From the NCBI GenBank assembly GCA_965140735.1, contig OZ223306.1, positions 3,720,001-3,784,000 on the forward strand: a DNA stretch of 64,000 nucleotides, in the 5' to 3' direction. The notes beneath the pieces were generated by a model. The model saw only the letters and a program-made list of their open reading frames with translations, did no database searches and had not been told where the DNA came from. The position numbers were made by a program, and so were the translations under genes. Shown here piece after piece: positions 26,430 to 33,928 of this stretch (position 1 is its first letter; every line of letters starts with the position of its first letter). This DNA comes from Fusibacter_A sp965140735 (GTDB lineage Bacteria > Bacillota > Clostridia > Peptostreptococcales > Acidaminobacteraceae).

Positions 26430-26754
26430 GGCAATAGGGAAATGTAACATATTGTTAAAAGCGTATAAAATAATAGTTTATTAGATGCTTTAGATAAGGC
26501 TCAATAGTCTGAAAAGATATAGAAACAATTTATAGTTAGTTGATGAAAGCAGTTTATTTCAATGAAGCACTCTACGTTAAAATTGACTTTTAAAGCACTG
26601 ACGATTGATGAATAAATTTGTTTTTATGTGATTTGGTCTTCTCATAGATGAGTTTATGCAGCTCATTTATGAGGAGACATTTATCGTAAATTAAGTATTT
26701 TAATAAATTGAAAAGCATTCATTTAGTGCAATTTAAAATTCAGGGGGATTAATT
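26430..26754 (+). promoter_or_regulatory. Long leader before the aroE-like gene with a 12-bp hairpin
   Basis: This 325-bp gap holds no ORF. CTCATAGATGAG (26641-26652) and CTCATTTATGAG (26662-26673) form a stem with one G-T pair about 80 bp before the start of the next gene. It may be a leader hairpin or operator; no known riboswitch was recognised. Confidence 0.4.
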
Positions 26755-27618
26755 ATGATTACTTTAAATACAAAACTCGTTGGTCTACTAGGTTACCCAT
26801 TGACATTTACTTTTTCACCTACGATGCACAACAGTACATTTGAACATCTAGGTTTAGATCATTTCTATTTGCCAATTGAAGTTGGTAAAGAGGGACTTGA
26901 AGATGTACTTAAAGGCATTCGCAGAATGAATTTTATCGGATGCAATGTTACAAAACCTAACAAAGTTAGAGTATTAAGATATTTAGATGAGATAGATGAA
27001 TTGGCGAGCAAAATCGGTGCCGTCAATACAGTTAAAATTCAAGATGGAAAACTAATTGGATACAATACAGATGGTTATGGCTATGTGGAATCATTAAAAA
27101 CCATTATTGGTGAAGTTAAAGGTAAGAAGTTTGTATTGCTTGGTTCTGGCGGTGCTGGAAGAGCAATCGCATTTACGCTTGCAAGTGAGGGTGCAGAGAA
27201 AATTGTGATCTTTGATAAAGCAACTGATTGTGGTGAAAAAGTGGCAACTGAAATCAACGCAGGAGTTAAGCGTTGTTCAGAATATGTGGCACTAAGCGAA
27301 TCAAACCTAAAAAATGCTATCGAAGAAAGTGACGTTATCATCAATGCAACTGGAGCAGGTATGATTCCAAATATTGATGTGACACCACTTGATAAATGTC
27401 TCTTTAAACCAGGAATGGTTGCAAGTGATATCACATATAACCCAATGAAAACAAGATTTTTAAAAGAAGCCGAAGAAATGGGTTGTATTACTCATAATGG
27501 TGTGGGTATGTTAATTCATCAAGGTGCAAAAGCTTTTGAAATATGGACGGATATAAAAGCACCAGTTGAACATATGACTAAAACAGTAACTGAAATAATC
27601 GAGTCTTTAAATGCCTAA
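26755..27618 (+). CDS. Shikimate/quinate dehydrogenase-family enzyme (AroE-like), probably catabolic and NAD-dependent
   Basis: A 287-residue AroE-family protein. Kept catalytic residues: Lys70 (NVTKPNK) and Asp106 (YNTDG), plus Gln256 in GMLIHQGAKAF. The nucleotide loop is GSGGAGRA (130-137). Three departures from biosynthetic AroE matter. The carboxylate-binding start reads GYPLTFTFSP, so the usual HS is FT (Thr19 replacing the first Ser). NVTVPFK has become NVTKPNK. The NADP-binding NRT motif is replaced by FDK with Asp154, which favours NAD+. These point to oxidation of quinate, shikimate or a similar hydroaromatic acid rather than the biosynthetic step, and no other shikimate-pathway gene is nearby. 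It sits 65 bp before the TIM-barrel gene, in one unit. The exact substrate needs assay. Confidence 0.82.
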   Translation: MITLNTKLVGLLGYPLTFTFSPTMHNSTFEHLGLDHFYLPIEVGKEGLEDVLKGIRRMNFIGCNVTKPNKVRVLRYLDEIDELASKIGAVNTVKIQDGKLIGYNTDGYGYVESLKTIIGEVKGKKFVLLGSGGAGRAIAFTLASEGAEKIVIFDKATDCGEKVATEINAGVKRCSEYVALSESNLKNAIEESDVIINATGAGMIPNIDVTPLDKCLFKPGMVASDITYNPMKTRFLKEAEEMGCITHNGVGMLIHQGAKAFEIWTDIKAPVEHMTKTVTEIIESLNA

Positions 27619-27682
27619 TATAGGCATATGAACATATATATTTTTAATAGGAATGATGGAATCAGAGATAAGAGAGGTCAAT

Positions 27683-28501
27683 ATGGAAACAAAATTTTCT
27701 TTAGCACACTTAACGGTGTTGGGATGTGCGCCACCAGAAATGATTTATTTAGCAAAAATGTGTGGCTATGATTATGTGAGTCTAAGACCTATTTATATGG
27801 GATTACCTGGTGAACCCAATTATGATTTGGCGCATAAGAAAGAGATGTTTTTACAAACTAAAAAGGCGCTTAAAACAACGGGTATTGGTGTACATGATAT
27901 TGAACTTGCAAGAATTGTAGATGACATTGATGTTAAGCAGTATTTGCCTGCAATAGAGGCAGGTGCTGAATTAGGAGCGAAAAGCTTGTTAAGCAGTGTT
28001 TGGACTGATAACAAGATTCTTTATACAGAGAAATTCCATGAATTATGTGAATTGGTAAAACCTTATGGCATGAGTGTTGATCTTGAGTTTGTAACATGGT
28101 CAGGTGTTAAAAATTTAAAACAAGCGACAGAACTCTTAAATTCAACGCCTGCAACTAATAAGGGATTGATGGTAGATACGCTTCATTTTAATCGATCTCG
28201 AGTGGCATTAGAAGAACTTGATGGCTTGCCTACGGAGTGGTTTAATTTTGTACATCTTTGTGATGGGCCAAGTGAAATTCCGACAACGGATGAGGGGCTT
28301 ATATTTACAGGCAGAGATGAGCGATACTATGTCGGTGAGGGTGGCATTAATATTGACGAAATCATCAATAGAATTCCTAAAAAGGTTGTTTTTTCAATAG
28401 AACTCCCCCATATAAAAAGAGTCGCTGAGTTAGGTTATGCTGAACATGCAAGAAGATGTTTAGAAACTGCAAAAGATTATTTGAAAAAAATGAACTATTA
28501 A
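27683..28501 (+). CDS. AP-endonuclease-2-type TIM-barrel isomerase/dehydratase (IolE/QuiC-like)
   Basis: A 272-residue TIM-barrel protein of the xylose-isomerase-like family. The expected metal quartet is visible: Glu135 (DLEF), Asp165 (VDTLHF), His191 (VHLCD) and Glu240 (SIELPH). This family includes IolE (2-keto-myo-inositol dehydratase) and 3-dehydroshikimate dehydratases, both of which act on keto-cyclitols made by a dehydrogenase encoded next door, as here. I start at the ATG 27683 because AGAGAGG precedes it at good spacing; the upstream in-frame ATGs at 27653-27656 also have a weaker AATAGG. In context it probably dehydrates the keto product of the AroE-like enzyme. Whether it gives an aromatic product or a cyclic dione cannot be told from sequence, but no aromatic ring-cleavage or ring-reduction genes are present. 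Confidence 0.75.
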   Translation: METKFSLAHLTVLGCAPPEMIYLAKMCGYDYVSLRPIYMGLPGEPNYDLAHKKEMFLQTKKALKTTGIGVHDIELARIVDDIDVKQYLPAIEAGAELGAKSLLSSVWTDNKILYTEKFHELCELVKPYGMSVDLEFVTWSGVKNLKQATELLNSTPATNKGLMVDTLHFNRSRVALEELDGLPTEWFNFVHLCDGPSEIPTTDEGLIFTGRDERYYVGEGGINIDEIINRIPKKVVFSIELPHIKRVAELGYAEHARRCLETAKDYLKKMNY

Positions 28502-28519
28502 GGTTTTAGGAACTGTAAA

Positions 28520-28586
28520 ATCTGTTGGTGTTTTAATCCATTGGTGACAAGTTTTTAGAGAAACACTTGAACTGACATCAACAGAT
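28520..28586 (+). repeat. 12-bp stem after the TIM-barrel gene
   Basis: ATCTGTTGGTGT (28520-28531) pairs with ACATCAACAGAT (28575-28586) with one mismatch, enclosing about 43 bases. No T-run follows. It could be a weak transcription or processing signal in the 320-bp gap before the lyase gene, which otherwise contains only the repeat at 28675-28784. Confidence 0.45.
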
Positions 28587-28674
28587 ATTACAGAAGTTTC
28601 AATAGTGGATCATTAGAAGTGAGTATATGTTGTTGAAATACATAGATGAAATCCATTTAAAGGGTCATCCATGG

Positions 28675-28784
28675 TTAGAGTTTTAAAAGTCAGCTTTGCG
28701 TAACCCATCTCCTCCCATTCTATATCGTACACTTCCGTGAAGGACATCATAAGGGAGAGGGTTGTTCACCTTTTGACACTCTAA
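28675..28784. repeat. 110-bp MITE-like repeat, copy 2
   Basis: The reverse complement of this stretch aligns end to end with 1049-1158. Its ends are TTAGAGTTTTAAAA and TTTTGACACTCTAA, imperfect inverted repeats of each other. It splits the catabolic cluster between the TIM-barrel and lyase genes without interrupting either one. Confidence 0.6.
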
Positions 28785-28823
28785 CTACTATTAATATATA
28801 TGAAAGTAGAGGAAGAATAGAAT

Positions 28824-29759
28824 ATGAAGTATCCAGAGAATGTTGTCATCTGCGAGGTAGGTCCTAGAGATGGCTTGCAAAACGAAGATAAAATATTGAC
28901 AGCAGTTGAAAAGGCGGATTTAATTGATCAAGCAATAGAAGCTGGCTATAAGGTGATTGAAGTGGGTTCAATGGTGCATCCAAAGGCGATTCCAGCCCTT
29001 GCAGATACAACTGAAGTCTATAAGCTAATTAAGCATAAAGAAGGCGTGGATTTAAGAGTACTTGTCCCTAATCTAAAAGGAGCAGAACGTGCAATAGAAG
29101 CAGGTATCAAGAAAGTAAAATTGACTGTATCTGCAAGTAAATCTCACAATATGAGTAATTTTAATAGATTGCCACTTGAAACTATGGATTCTTTTAAGGC
29201 TTCATATGATCTTGCAAAAGCGAATGGTCTAGAAGTATCAGGTGCAATTGCGACCTCATTTGGTTGTCCTTTTGAAGGTATTATTACGATTGAACAGATT
29301 GAACCTATCGTTAAAAAATTTGTCAGCTTGGGCATTTTAGAGATTTCTCTATCGGATACAACAGGTATGGGTGGCCCTAAGGAAGTCTTCGAAAAATGTA
29401 AATACTTCAAAGATAAATATCCAGAAGTTACTTGGAATATTCATTTCCATAATACGAGAGGGATGGCACTTGCCAATATTCTTGCGGCGATGGAAGCGGG
29501 GATGAATCGTTTTGATGGCTCTTTTGGTGGTTTGGGTGGATGCCCTTATGCTCCAGGTGCATCGGGTAATGTTGCCTCTGAGGATATTGTTCATATGCTT
29601 CAATTAATGGGCATTGAGACTGGTATTGACTTGGATAAATCTATTGAGATTGCAAAGAAAGTACAATCATTAGTAGGACATGAGGTTGATAGTTATATGC
29701 TCAAAGCAGGAAAATCATCTGATCTGATTAGAGAAAAACCTAAAAAGCAAAATAATTAA
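28824..29759 (+). CDS. HMG-CoA-lyase-family enzyme (DRE-TIM metallolyase)
   Basis: A 311-residue enzyme. The catalytic Arg15-Asp16 lie in CEVGPRDGLQNE, the metal histidines in HFHNTRGMALANIL (His207, His209) and the conserved Cys240 in GGLGGCPYAPGASGNVA, all hallmarks of 3-hydroxy-3-methylglutaryl-CoA lyase. HMGL splits a tertiary 3-hydroxy-3-substituted acyl-CoA into acetyl-CoA and a keto acid. The usual HDTY/HDTR is HNTR here, a modest change. No leucine-degradation genes (methylcrotonyl-CoA carboxylase, isovaleryl-CoA dehydrogenase) are nearby, so the natural substrate is probably a different tertiary hydroxyacyl-CoA made by the aldehyde dehydrogenase of this cluster. Homocitryl-CoA fits the proposed route; this is inference. 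Confidence 0.85.
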   Translation: MKYPENVVICEVGPRDGLQNEDKILTAVEKADLIDQAIEAGYKVIEVGSMVHPKAIPALADTTEVYKLIKHKEGVDLRVLVPNLKGAERAIEAGIKKVKLTVSASKSHNMSNFNRLPLETMDSFKASYDLAKANGLEVSGAIATSFGCPFEGIITIEQIEPIVKKFVSLGILEISLSDTTGMGGPKEVFEKCKYFKDKYPEVTWNIHFHNTRGMALANILAAMEAGMNRFDGSFGGLGGCPYAPGASGNVASEDIVHMLQLMGIETGIDLDKSIEIAKKVQSLVGHEVDSYMLKAGKSSDLIREKPKKQNN

Positions 29760-29887
29760 TTAAAGTTTTGAATGAAAGGGTGTCCATAATGTAATATTCA
29801 TATGATCTCAATGAACAATTGTCGATTTCTATCTTTAAGTTGTAGTATAATAAGAGATAGTTTTATGAATTTTAAATACGAGTTATT

Positions 29888-29919
29888 GTGTCAAAAGTTG
29901 AGTAATTTACTTTTGACAC
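29888..29919. repeat. 11-bp perfect palindrome, short derivative of the 110-bp repeat ends
   Basis: GTGTCAAAAGT (29888-29898) and ACTTTTGACAC (29909-29919) are exact complements around TGAGTAATTT. The arms match the TGTCAAAA terminal repeats of the elements at 1049 and 28675, so this looks like an internally deleted copy. It also lies 75 bp before the iclR-type gene, so an operator role is possible. Confidence 0.6.
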
Positions 29920-29993
29920 GCTGACGAATACGACTTTTTAGGTGGAACGAATACGGACTAGAATCAAATTATTTTTGAGAAAATGGAGGAATT

Positions 29994-30731
29994 ATGCACG
30001 ATAAGTCTGTTCAAAATAGATCAGTAGATAGAACTTTGGATATTTTGGAAGCGTTTATAAATGTAGATAACGGGTTAACTTTGAACGAAATTGCGTTAAA
30101 AATAAATTTGTCATCAAGCACAGTCTATAGGTTAGTGATGACACTGACAAACAGAAATTACTTGTATCGGGATAGTGAAAGCAAGCGATTTTATTTAGGT
30201 AGCCAATTAAACCGGTTGGTGAATTTAAACCATATTGATGCGAATGAACACTTGAAAAATATAGCAGACTCTTATATGTTGAAAGTATTTCAGGAGACGA
30301 ATGAAAACATTGGCTTATATATTCAAGATGAAGATTGCAAATTATGTATCGAAAGAATGGAGTCTACCAAGGCATTAAGGCATGTTATTGATATTGGTGA
30401 TCGAGTCACCATGAGTAAAGGTGCCATCGGTAAAGTACTCCTAGCCTTTATGGAACCAGAAGATTGGAAAGAGTTCGATAAAGAGGGATGGCCTAAAAAA
30501 GAAGAACTTCAAAAAATTAAGAAAAACGGCTATGCTTTAAGTATTGGTGAAAGAGAAGAAGGTTTAATCGGTATTGCAGCCCCTGTTATGAATTCAAAAG
30601 GAAAAGCTATTGCAGCAGTTTCAATGTCAGGGCCTTCGGTTCGATTTATGGATGAACATGTTAACGAAAAAATAGATATTGTCATAAAGCTCGCCAAGGA
30701 TATTTCTAGTGCAATGGGTCTTGGTAAGTGA
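29994..30731 (+). CDS. IclR-family transcriptional regulator
   Basis: A 245-residue regulator. The N-terminal winged helix (about 8-70) contains LTLNEIALKINLSSSTVYRLVMTL; the C-terminal effector domain (about 80-245) contains the IclR pattern HVIDIGDRVTMSKGAIGKVLLAF and GYALSIGEREEGLIGIAAPV. IclR proteins often control degradation of hydroaromatic and aromatic acids (for example PcaU/PcaR types) and of glyoxylate or glycerol. Its position inside the catabolic cluster, just after the lyase and before the transporter, makes it the likely local regulator. GGAGG precedes the ATG. A perfect terminator follows at 30745. Confidence 0.9.
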   Translation: MHDKSVQNRSVDRTLDILEAFINVDNGLTLNEIALKINLSSSTVYRLVMTLTNRNYLYRDSESKRFYLGSQLNRLVNLNHIDANEHLKNIADSYMLKVFQETNENIGLYIQDEDCKLCIERMESTKALRHVIDIGDRVTMSKGAIGKVLLAFMEPEDWKEFDKEGWPKKEELQKIKKNGYALSIGEREEGLIGIAAPVMNSKGKAIAAVSMSGPSVRFMDEHVNEKIDIVIKLAKDISSAMGLGK

Positions 30732-30744
30732 AAGGACTTGATTT

Positions 30745-30771
30745 AAAGTGTACATTCGTGTACACTTTTTT
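30745..30771 (+). terminator. Terminator after the iclR-type gene
   Basis: AAAGTGTACA (30745-30754) and TGTACACTTT (30759-30768) form a perfect 10-bp stem closed by a stable TTCG loop, followed by T. The transporter gene therefore probably has a separate promoter or relies on read-through. Confidence 0.9.
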
Positions 30772-30844
30772 AAATGTAAGGTGTGCTAGGGATGCATTTG
30801 CATTAAATTAAGCTTACAAACGATTAGATAAGAAGGAGCTCAAG

Positions 30845-31768
30845 ATGACATTGGCACTAATAATAGGCACTATGATTTTAAAAATGTTTATAATGATGTT
30901 TGTGGGGATGATCGGCTCTCTTACAAAACTAATTTCTAAAGAGGGTAACAAAGCCATGACAGATGTTTTGCTTTTTATTGTGACCCCTATTTTAATAGTC
31001 GTTTCGTATCAAGTTGATTACAGTGCAGATAAATTGCATGGGCTCTTATTGGCCATTAGCCTGTCATTTTTAAGTCATATTATTTCAATTATCATTTCTT
31101 CAATTGCAATTAGGAAGAGTAATAATCCAGATTACCAAGTTGAACGCATGGGGACAATTTATTCTAATTGTGGCTTTATGGGAATCCCTCTTTTATACGC
31201 GTTATATGGTGCTGAGGGTGTATTTTATGTAACCGCATATTTGACTGTATTTAATCTGTTTGTATGGAGTCATGCGGTGATATTGATGACTGGTAGGGTG
31301 AAAAAAAGAGATATTATAAGCGTGCTTAAATCGCCTAATATCATTGCAATTTTTATAGGACTTATATTATTTGTGACAGGATTAAGAGTGCCTGAGCTAA
31401 TTCTAGACCCTTTTAAAACGATTACCTTGGTTAATACGCCACTGGCAATGCTCGTTATTGGGGCCACTTTAATTCAAAGTGATCTTTTAAAGATGATCAG
31501 CAAGCTGAGACTTTACTATGTCACATTTCTAAGGTTAATTATAGTGCCCTTAGTCTTGATTATAGTGTTTAAAGTATTTGACCAAGTGGGGATGGTGCCA
31601 ACGATTATATTGATTGCAACATCATGTCCAATGGCTTCAACGAGTACCATGTTTGCACTGCGATTTGATAAAAATTCTAATTATGCAGCAGGATTACTGA
31701 GTATATCCACATTACTGAGTATAATAACGATTCCAATGATGGTTATTATAAGCGAATGGATTCAATAG
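30845..31768 (+). CDS. AEC-family organic-acid transporter
   Basis: A 307-residue membrane protein with about ten helices in two five-helix halves, as in the auxin-efflux-carrier family (MleP/MdcF-like). Typical features are the first-half segment YSNCGFMGIPLLYALYGAEG (about 99-118) and the second-half segment ATSCPMASTSTMFAL (about 259-273). Bacterial members carry malate, malonate and other carboxylates. AAGGAG precedes the ATG. Its place at the end of the catabolic cluster suggests uptake of the substrate acid or export of an acid product. The substrate cannot be read from the sequence. Confidence 0.85.
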   Translation: MTLALIIGTMILKMFIMMFVGMIGSLTKLISKEGNKAMTDVLLFIVTPILIVVSYQVDYSADKLHGLLLAISLSFLSHIISIIISSIAIRKSNNPDYQVERMGTIYSNCGFMGIPLLYALYGAEGVFYVTAYLTVFNLFVWSHAVILMTGRVKKRDIISVLKSPNIIAIFIGLILFVTGLRVPELILDPFKTITLVNTPLAMLVIGATLIQSDLLKMISKLRLYYVTFLRLIIVPLVLIIVFKVFDQVGMVPTIILIATSCPMASTSTMFALRFDKNSNYAAGLLSISTLLSIITIPMMVIISEWIQ

Positions 31769-31785
31769 AATAGCATAAAACGCTT

Positions 31786-32190
31786 TTAAAGTCCTATAGA
31801 TTCTAAAGTCAATAGGGCTTTATATTTATCCGCTGAATTTGAAATCCCCATTTCGATGGTGGTCTGGTCTTGGCTTAATCTGATCCCTTGAACTTCAACA
31901 CCTGAAGCGTATAAGATACTCATAATCTGATTCACTTTTTCAACTTTCTTCGAAGATTCAAATGTAATAATGCTGTTAAAGAGTCCTTTCAATTTATAAG
32001 TTTTAGACATTATTTCTAAGGCGTCATTTAGACCTGTTTCTCCTATATTCAGAGAACTAGAGGGCTTGACGTAGCTTTTTTTTATTCGATTGAGTTTTTC
32101 GAAATAGAGCGAAGACGCATTAATTAGATTGAATTCTAAAAGTGATGTCGTAAGTCTTGTGGTTTCTTGTTGGGTTATCGTTGTATTCAT
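31786..32190 (-). CDS. Unrecognised 134-residue protein with ACT-like C-terminus
   Basis: I start this at the ATG 32188-32190 because AGGAGG lies six bases upstream; a longer in-frame version to 32265 has no such site. I do not recognise the family. The first 55 residues are polar and helical. The second half (SIITFESSKKVEKVNQIMSI, then SGVEVQGIRLSQDQTTIEMG and KALLTLESIGL) has the alternating beta-alpha-beta feel of an ACT-type or ferredoxin-like regulatory domain. It converges on the AEC transporter gene with 17 bp between stops. A function cannot be assigned. Confidence 0.5.
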   Translation of the reverse strand: MNTTITQQETTRLTTSLLEFNLINASSLYFEKLNRIKKSYVKPSSSLNIGETGLNDALEIMSKTYKLKGLFNSIITFESSKKVEKVNQIMSILYASGVEVQGIRLSQDQTTIEMGISNSADKYKALLTLESIGL

Positions 32191-32286
32191 AGTGAACCTC
32201 CTCATGTTCTTCCATATTTTAATATAAAAAAAGAAGACTCTGAGTTGAGTCTTCTCTTTGATCAAGCATCTTTAATGATTTTAAAC

Positions 32287-32403
32287 TCAACATAGCAATT
32301 CTATTTTTTTACATGCTTTAAAACCAGCGCTAAAAAAGAAGCCCCAGTAAAGGTTAAAATAATAAAATTTTGAAGTGATTTTACTATTTATAAGTGTTGA
32401 CAT
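32287..32403 (-). CDS. Possible small membrane peptide, reading frame uncertain
   Basis: GGAGG nine bases before an ATG at 32401-32403 opens a 38-codon frame (MSTLINSKITSKFYYFNLYW...). Removing one A from the A-run near 32365 would instead give MSTLINSKITSNFIILTFTG ending LALVLKHVKK, a textbook single-pass helix with a basic tail, stopping at 32301. Either this is a real small protein with a sequencing or natural frameshift, or it is chance. It lies upstream of, and on the same strand as, the gene at 31786-32190. Confidence 0.25.
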   Translation of the reverse strand: MSTLINSKITSKFYYFNLYWGFFFSAGFKACKKIELLC

Positions 32404-32552
32404 TTGAATTGTCCTCCATGTAATAAATAAAATAGAAGTTCTGTATCTGTTCTTGTATTTGTTTTTTCAACTATAACATAATAATAAAGTATGTCAATAT
32501 ATTTTCAGATAATTTGAATATTTTTAGCTCTAGAAAACGAATGGTTTTAATT

Positions 32553-32651
32553 AACAACATTTGAGCCATCTTTCGATGCCTCAAACCGATTTTCACTGAC
32601 GCTGTTCAAGGTTGAACCCCCCTCATCACAGCTTTCGGCTCAAATCTTGTT
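32553..32651. repeat. 99-bp structured intergenic element, copy 1
   Basis: A 15-bp stem with one mismatch closes the element (32553-32567 with 32637-32651). Inside, read on the minus strand, are a GTTCAA/TTGAAC hairpin and a GCATC-GAAA-GATGGC hairpin with a GNRA-type loop. About 63 bases match 54574-54656 closely, including the block CAGCGTCAGTGAAA. It is a dispersed structured repeat or a small RNA; no known RNA family was recognised. Confidence 0.6.
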
Positions 32652-32659
32652 ATCTTAAT

Positions 32660-32694
32660 AAAAGGGTGAAGATTTTAATAATCTTCACCCTTTT
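32660..32694. terminator. Bidirectional hairpin terminator
   Basis: AAAAGGGTGAAGATT (32660-32674) pairs perfectly with 32680-32694 across a 5-base loop, with A-run and T-run on either side. It can terminate the leftward esterase gene. Confidence 0.9.
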
Positions 32695-32781
32695 GTTATA
32701 CTTTAATGTTCTAATTGTTTACTATTAATAATATTTTGGCGATGGCTTCATCATTCTATTCATGAATAATCATATATGATA

Positions 32782-33702
32782 TTAAAGCATTCCAAATTCT
32801 CTTTTAAAAGTACGATAAATCGCTTCTCGAATCCAGTCAGTCAATGGATTTGGTACAAGATCAAAACCATGAGGTACTCGAGGCAAAGAATAGAGTTCAG
32901 TTGGAACGGAAAACGCCATCAGTCTTCTGGCATAGTCAATACCGTCATCACGTAGAGGATCATACTCGTTCACAATCATACAGGTAGCAGGTAATCCTGC
33001 TAAATCTCTAGCAAGCGCTGGTACCGCGTAATAAGAAGGCACAGAGCCATCGAACCCGCCCAGATATTTGACCCAAACGCCAGCAAGGCCGTCGCCTTTG
33101 ACGAGTGGAGCATCTTCAAAGTACTGCTGTGCTGAAAGTGAAGATTGTAAATAATCTAACGCTGGAAAATTTAATACTTGAGCCGTAACTTTAGGGCCCA
33201 CATGATCTCGTAAATATAAACACAAGCCCGCAGCGATACACCCACCAGCGCTTGTACCGAAGACACCGATTTTTTCTTTATCAATACCAAGGTCATCTGC
33301 GTTTTCAAGGGCGTAATTAAGTGCTGCAAGACAATCTTCTAACTGAGCTGGAAAAACATTCTCGGGTGCTAAACGGTAACCAACAGAAACCACAACACAA
33401 GATACATTTTGAGCAATTAAGGTGCATCTAATATTATCGTTGTTGAGATCGCCACTAATAAAACCACCACCGTGAATATTGATTATTAAAGGCATATTTT
33501 TCATACCTTTTGGCTTATAAATTCTTATTGGAACATCTGGAGCATCTTTTAATCCTGGTGCTGCTGAATCAAACATTTCCATATTATTTGGAAGTTCAAA
33601 ATTTGCCATAAGATCGCGTATGACATTACCACCGTTTTCTTTGTCCGATTCCGTTTGGATACCCCATAAAATTTCATAACCTGGATGTGGTTGACATTTC
33701 AT
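32782..33702 (-). CDS. Alpha/beta-hydrolase, hormone-sensitive-lipase type esterase
   Basis: A 306-residue cytoplasmic esterase. The oxyanion motif HGGGF (INIHGGGFISGD, about 75-86), nucleophile elbow GTSAGG (Ser near 150), acid residue in NEYDPLRDDG (about 245) and catalytic His in RVPHGFDL (about 280) form the complete HSL-family triad. Such enzymes hydrolyse short-chain carboxylic esters. The gene is divergent from a TetR-type regulator, and the intergenic region carries a 15-bp-arm palindrome at 33767-33799, so the esterase is probably repressed by that regulator. AGGAGGG precedes the ATG. No signal peptide. Confidence 0.88.
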   Translation of the reverse strand: MKCQPHPGYEILWGIQTESDKENGGNVIRDLMANFELPNNMEMFDSAAPGLKDAPDVPIRIYKPKGMKNMPLIINIHGGGFISGDLNNDNIRCTLIAQNVSCVVVSVGYRLAPENVFPAQLEDCLAALNYALENADDLGIDKEKIGVFGTSAGGCIAAGLCLYLRDHVGPKVTAQVLNFPALDYLQSSLSAQQYFEDAPLVKGDGLAGVWVKYLGGFDGSVPSYYAVPALARDLAGLPATCMIVNEYDPLRDDGIDYARRLMAFSVPTELYSLPRVPHGFDLVPNPLTDWIREAIYRTFKREFGML

Positions 33703-33766
33703 TACAAAAACCCTCCTAAACTCTATTTTTCGATTAATTTTGAGTAATATTTAGTAAAATGTACTT

Positions 33767-33799
33767 ATATTAAAACATACTTAGAGTACGTTTTAATAT
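33767..33799. promoter_or_regulatory. TetR-type operator palindrome
   Basis: ATATTAAAACATACT (33767-33781) and AGTACGTTTTAATAT (33785-33799) are inverted repeats with one mismatch around TAG. It lies between the divergent esterase and tetR-type genes, nearer the esterase. Confidence 0.75.
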
Positions 33800-33928
33800 A
33801 ATCATAAAATTATTAGATTCTTTTGTCAAGATTTATTATTTCATAGACTTGACTTTATCTAGATTTTTTGTTCAAATGATGTTATCTTTTATTTATCTTT
33901 CTAATTATATAAAACAAGGAGTATATTT

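Noticed and set aside
28675..28784. Coding frame on the minus strand reading MSFTEVYDIEWEEMGYAKLT
   Set aside because: No ribosome site, and the matching element at 1049-1158 has a stop in that frame; the shared feature is a DNA repeat with inverted ends.
28824..29759. HMGL-like gene as part of leucine degradation
   Set aside because: No isovaleryl-CoA or methylcrotonyl-CoA genes are nearby, and the organism looks like a fermenter.
29888..29919. Palindrome as the specific IclR operator
   Set aside because: Its arms match the ends of the 110-bp repeat family, so it is more simply a shortened repeat; a secondary operator role remains possible but is not claimed.
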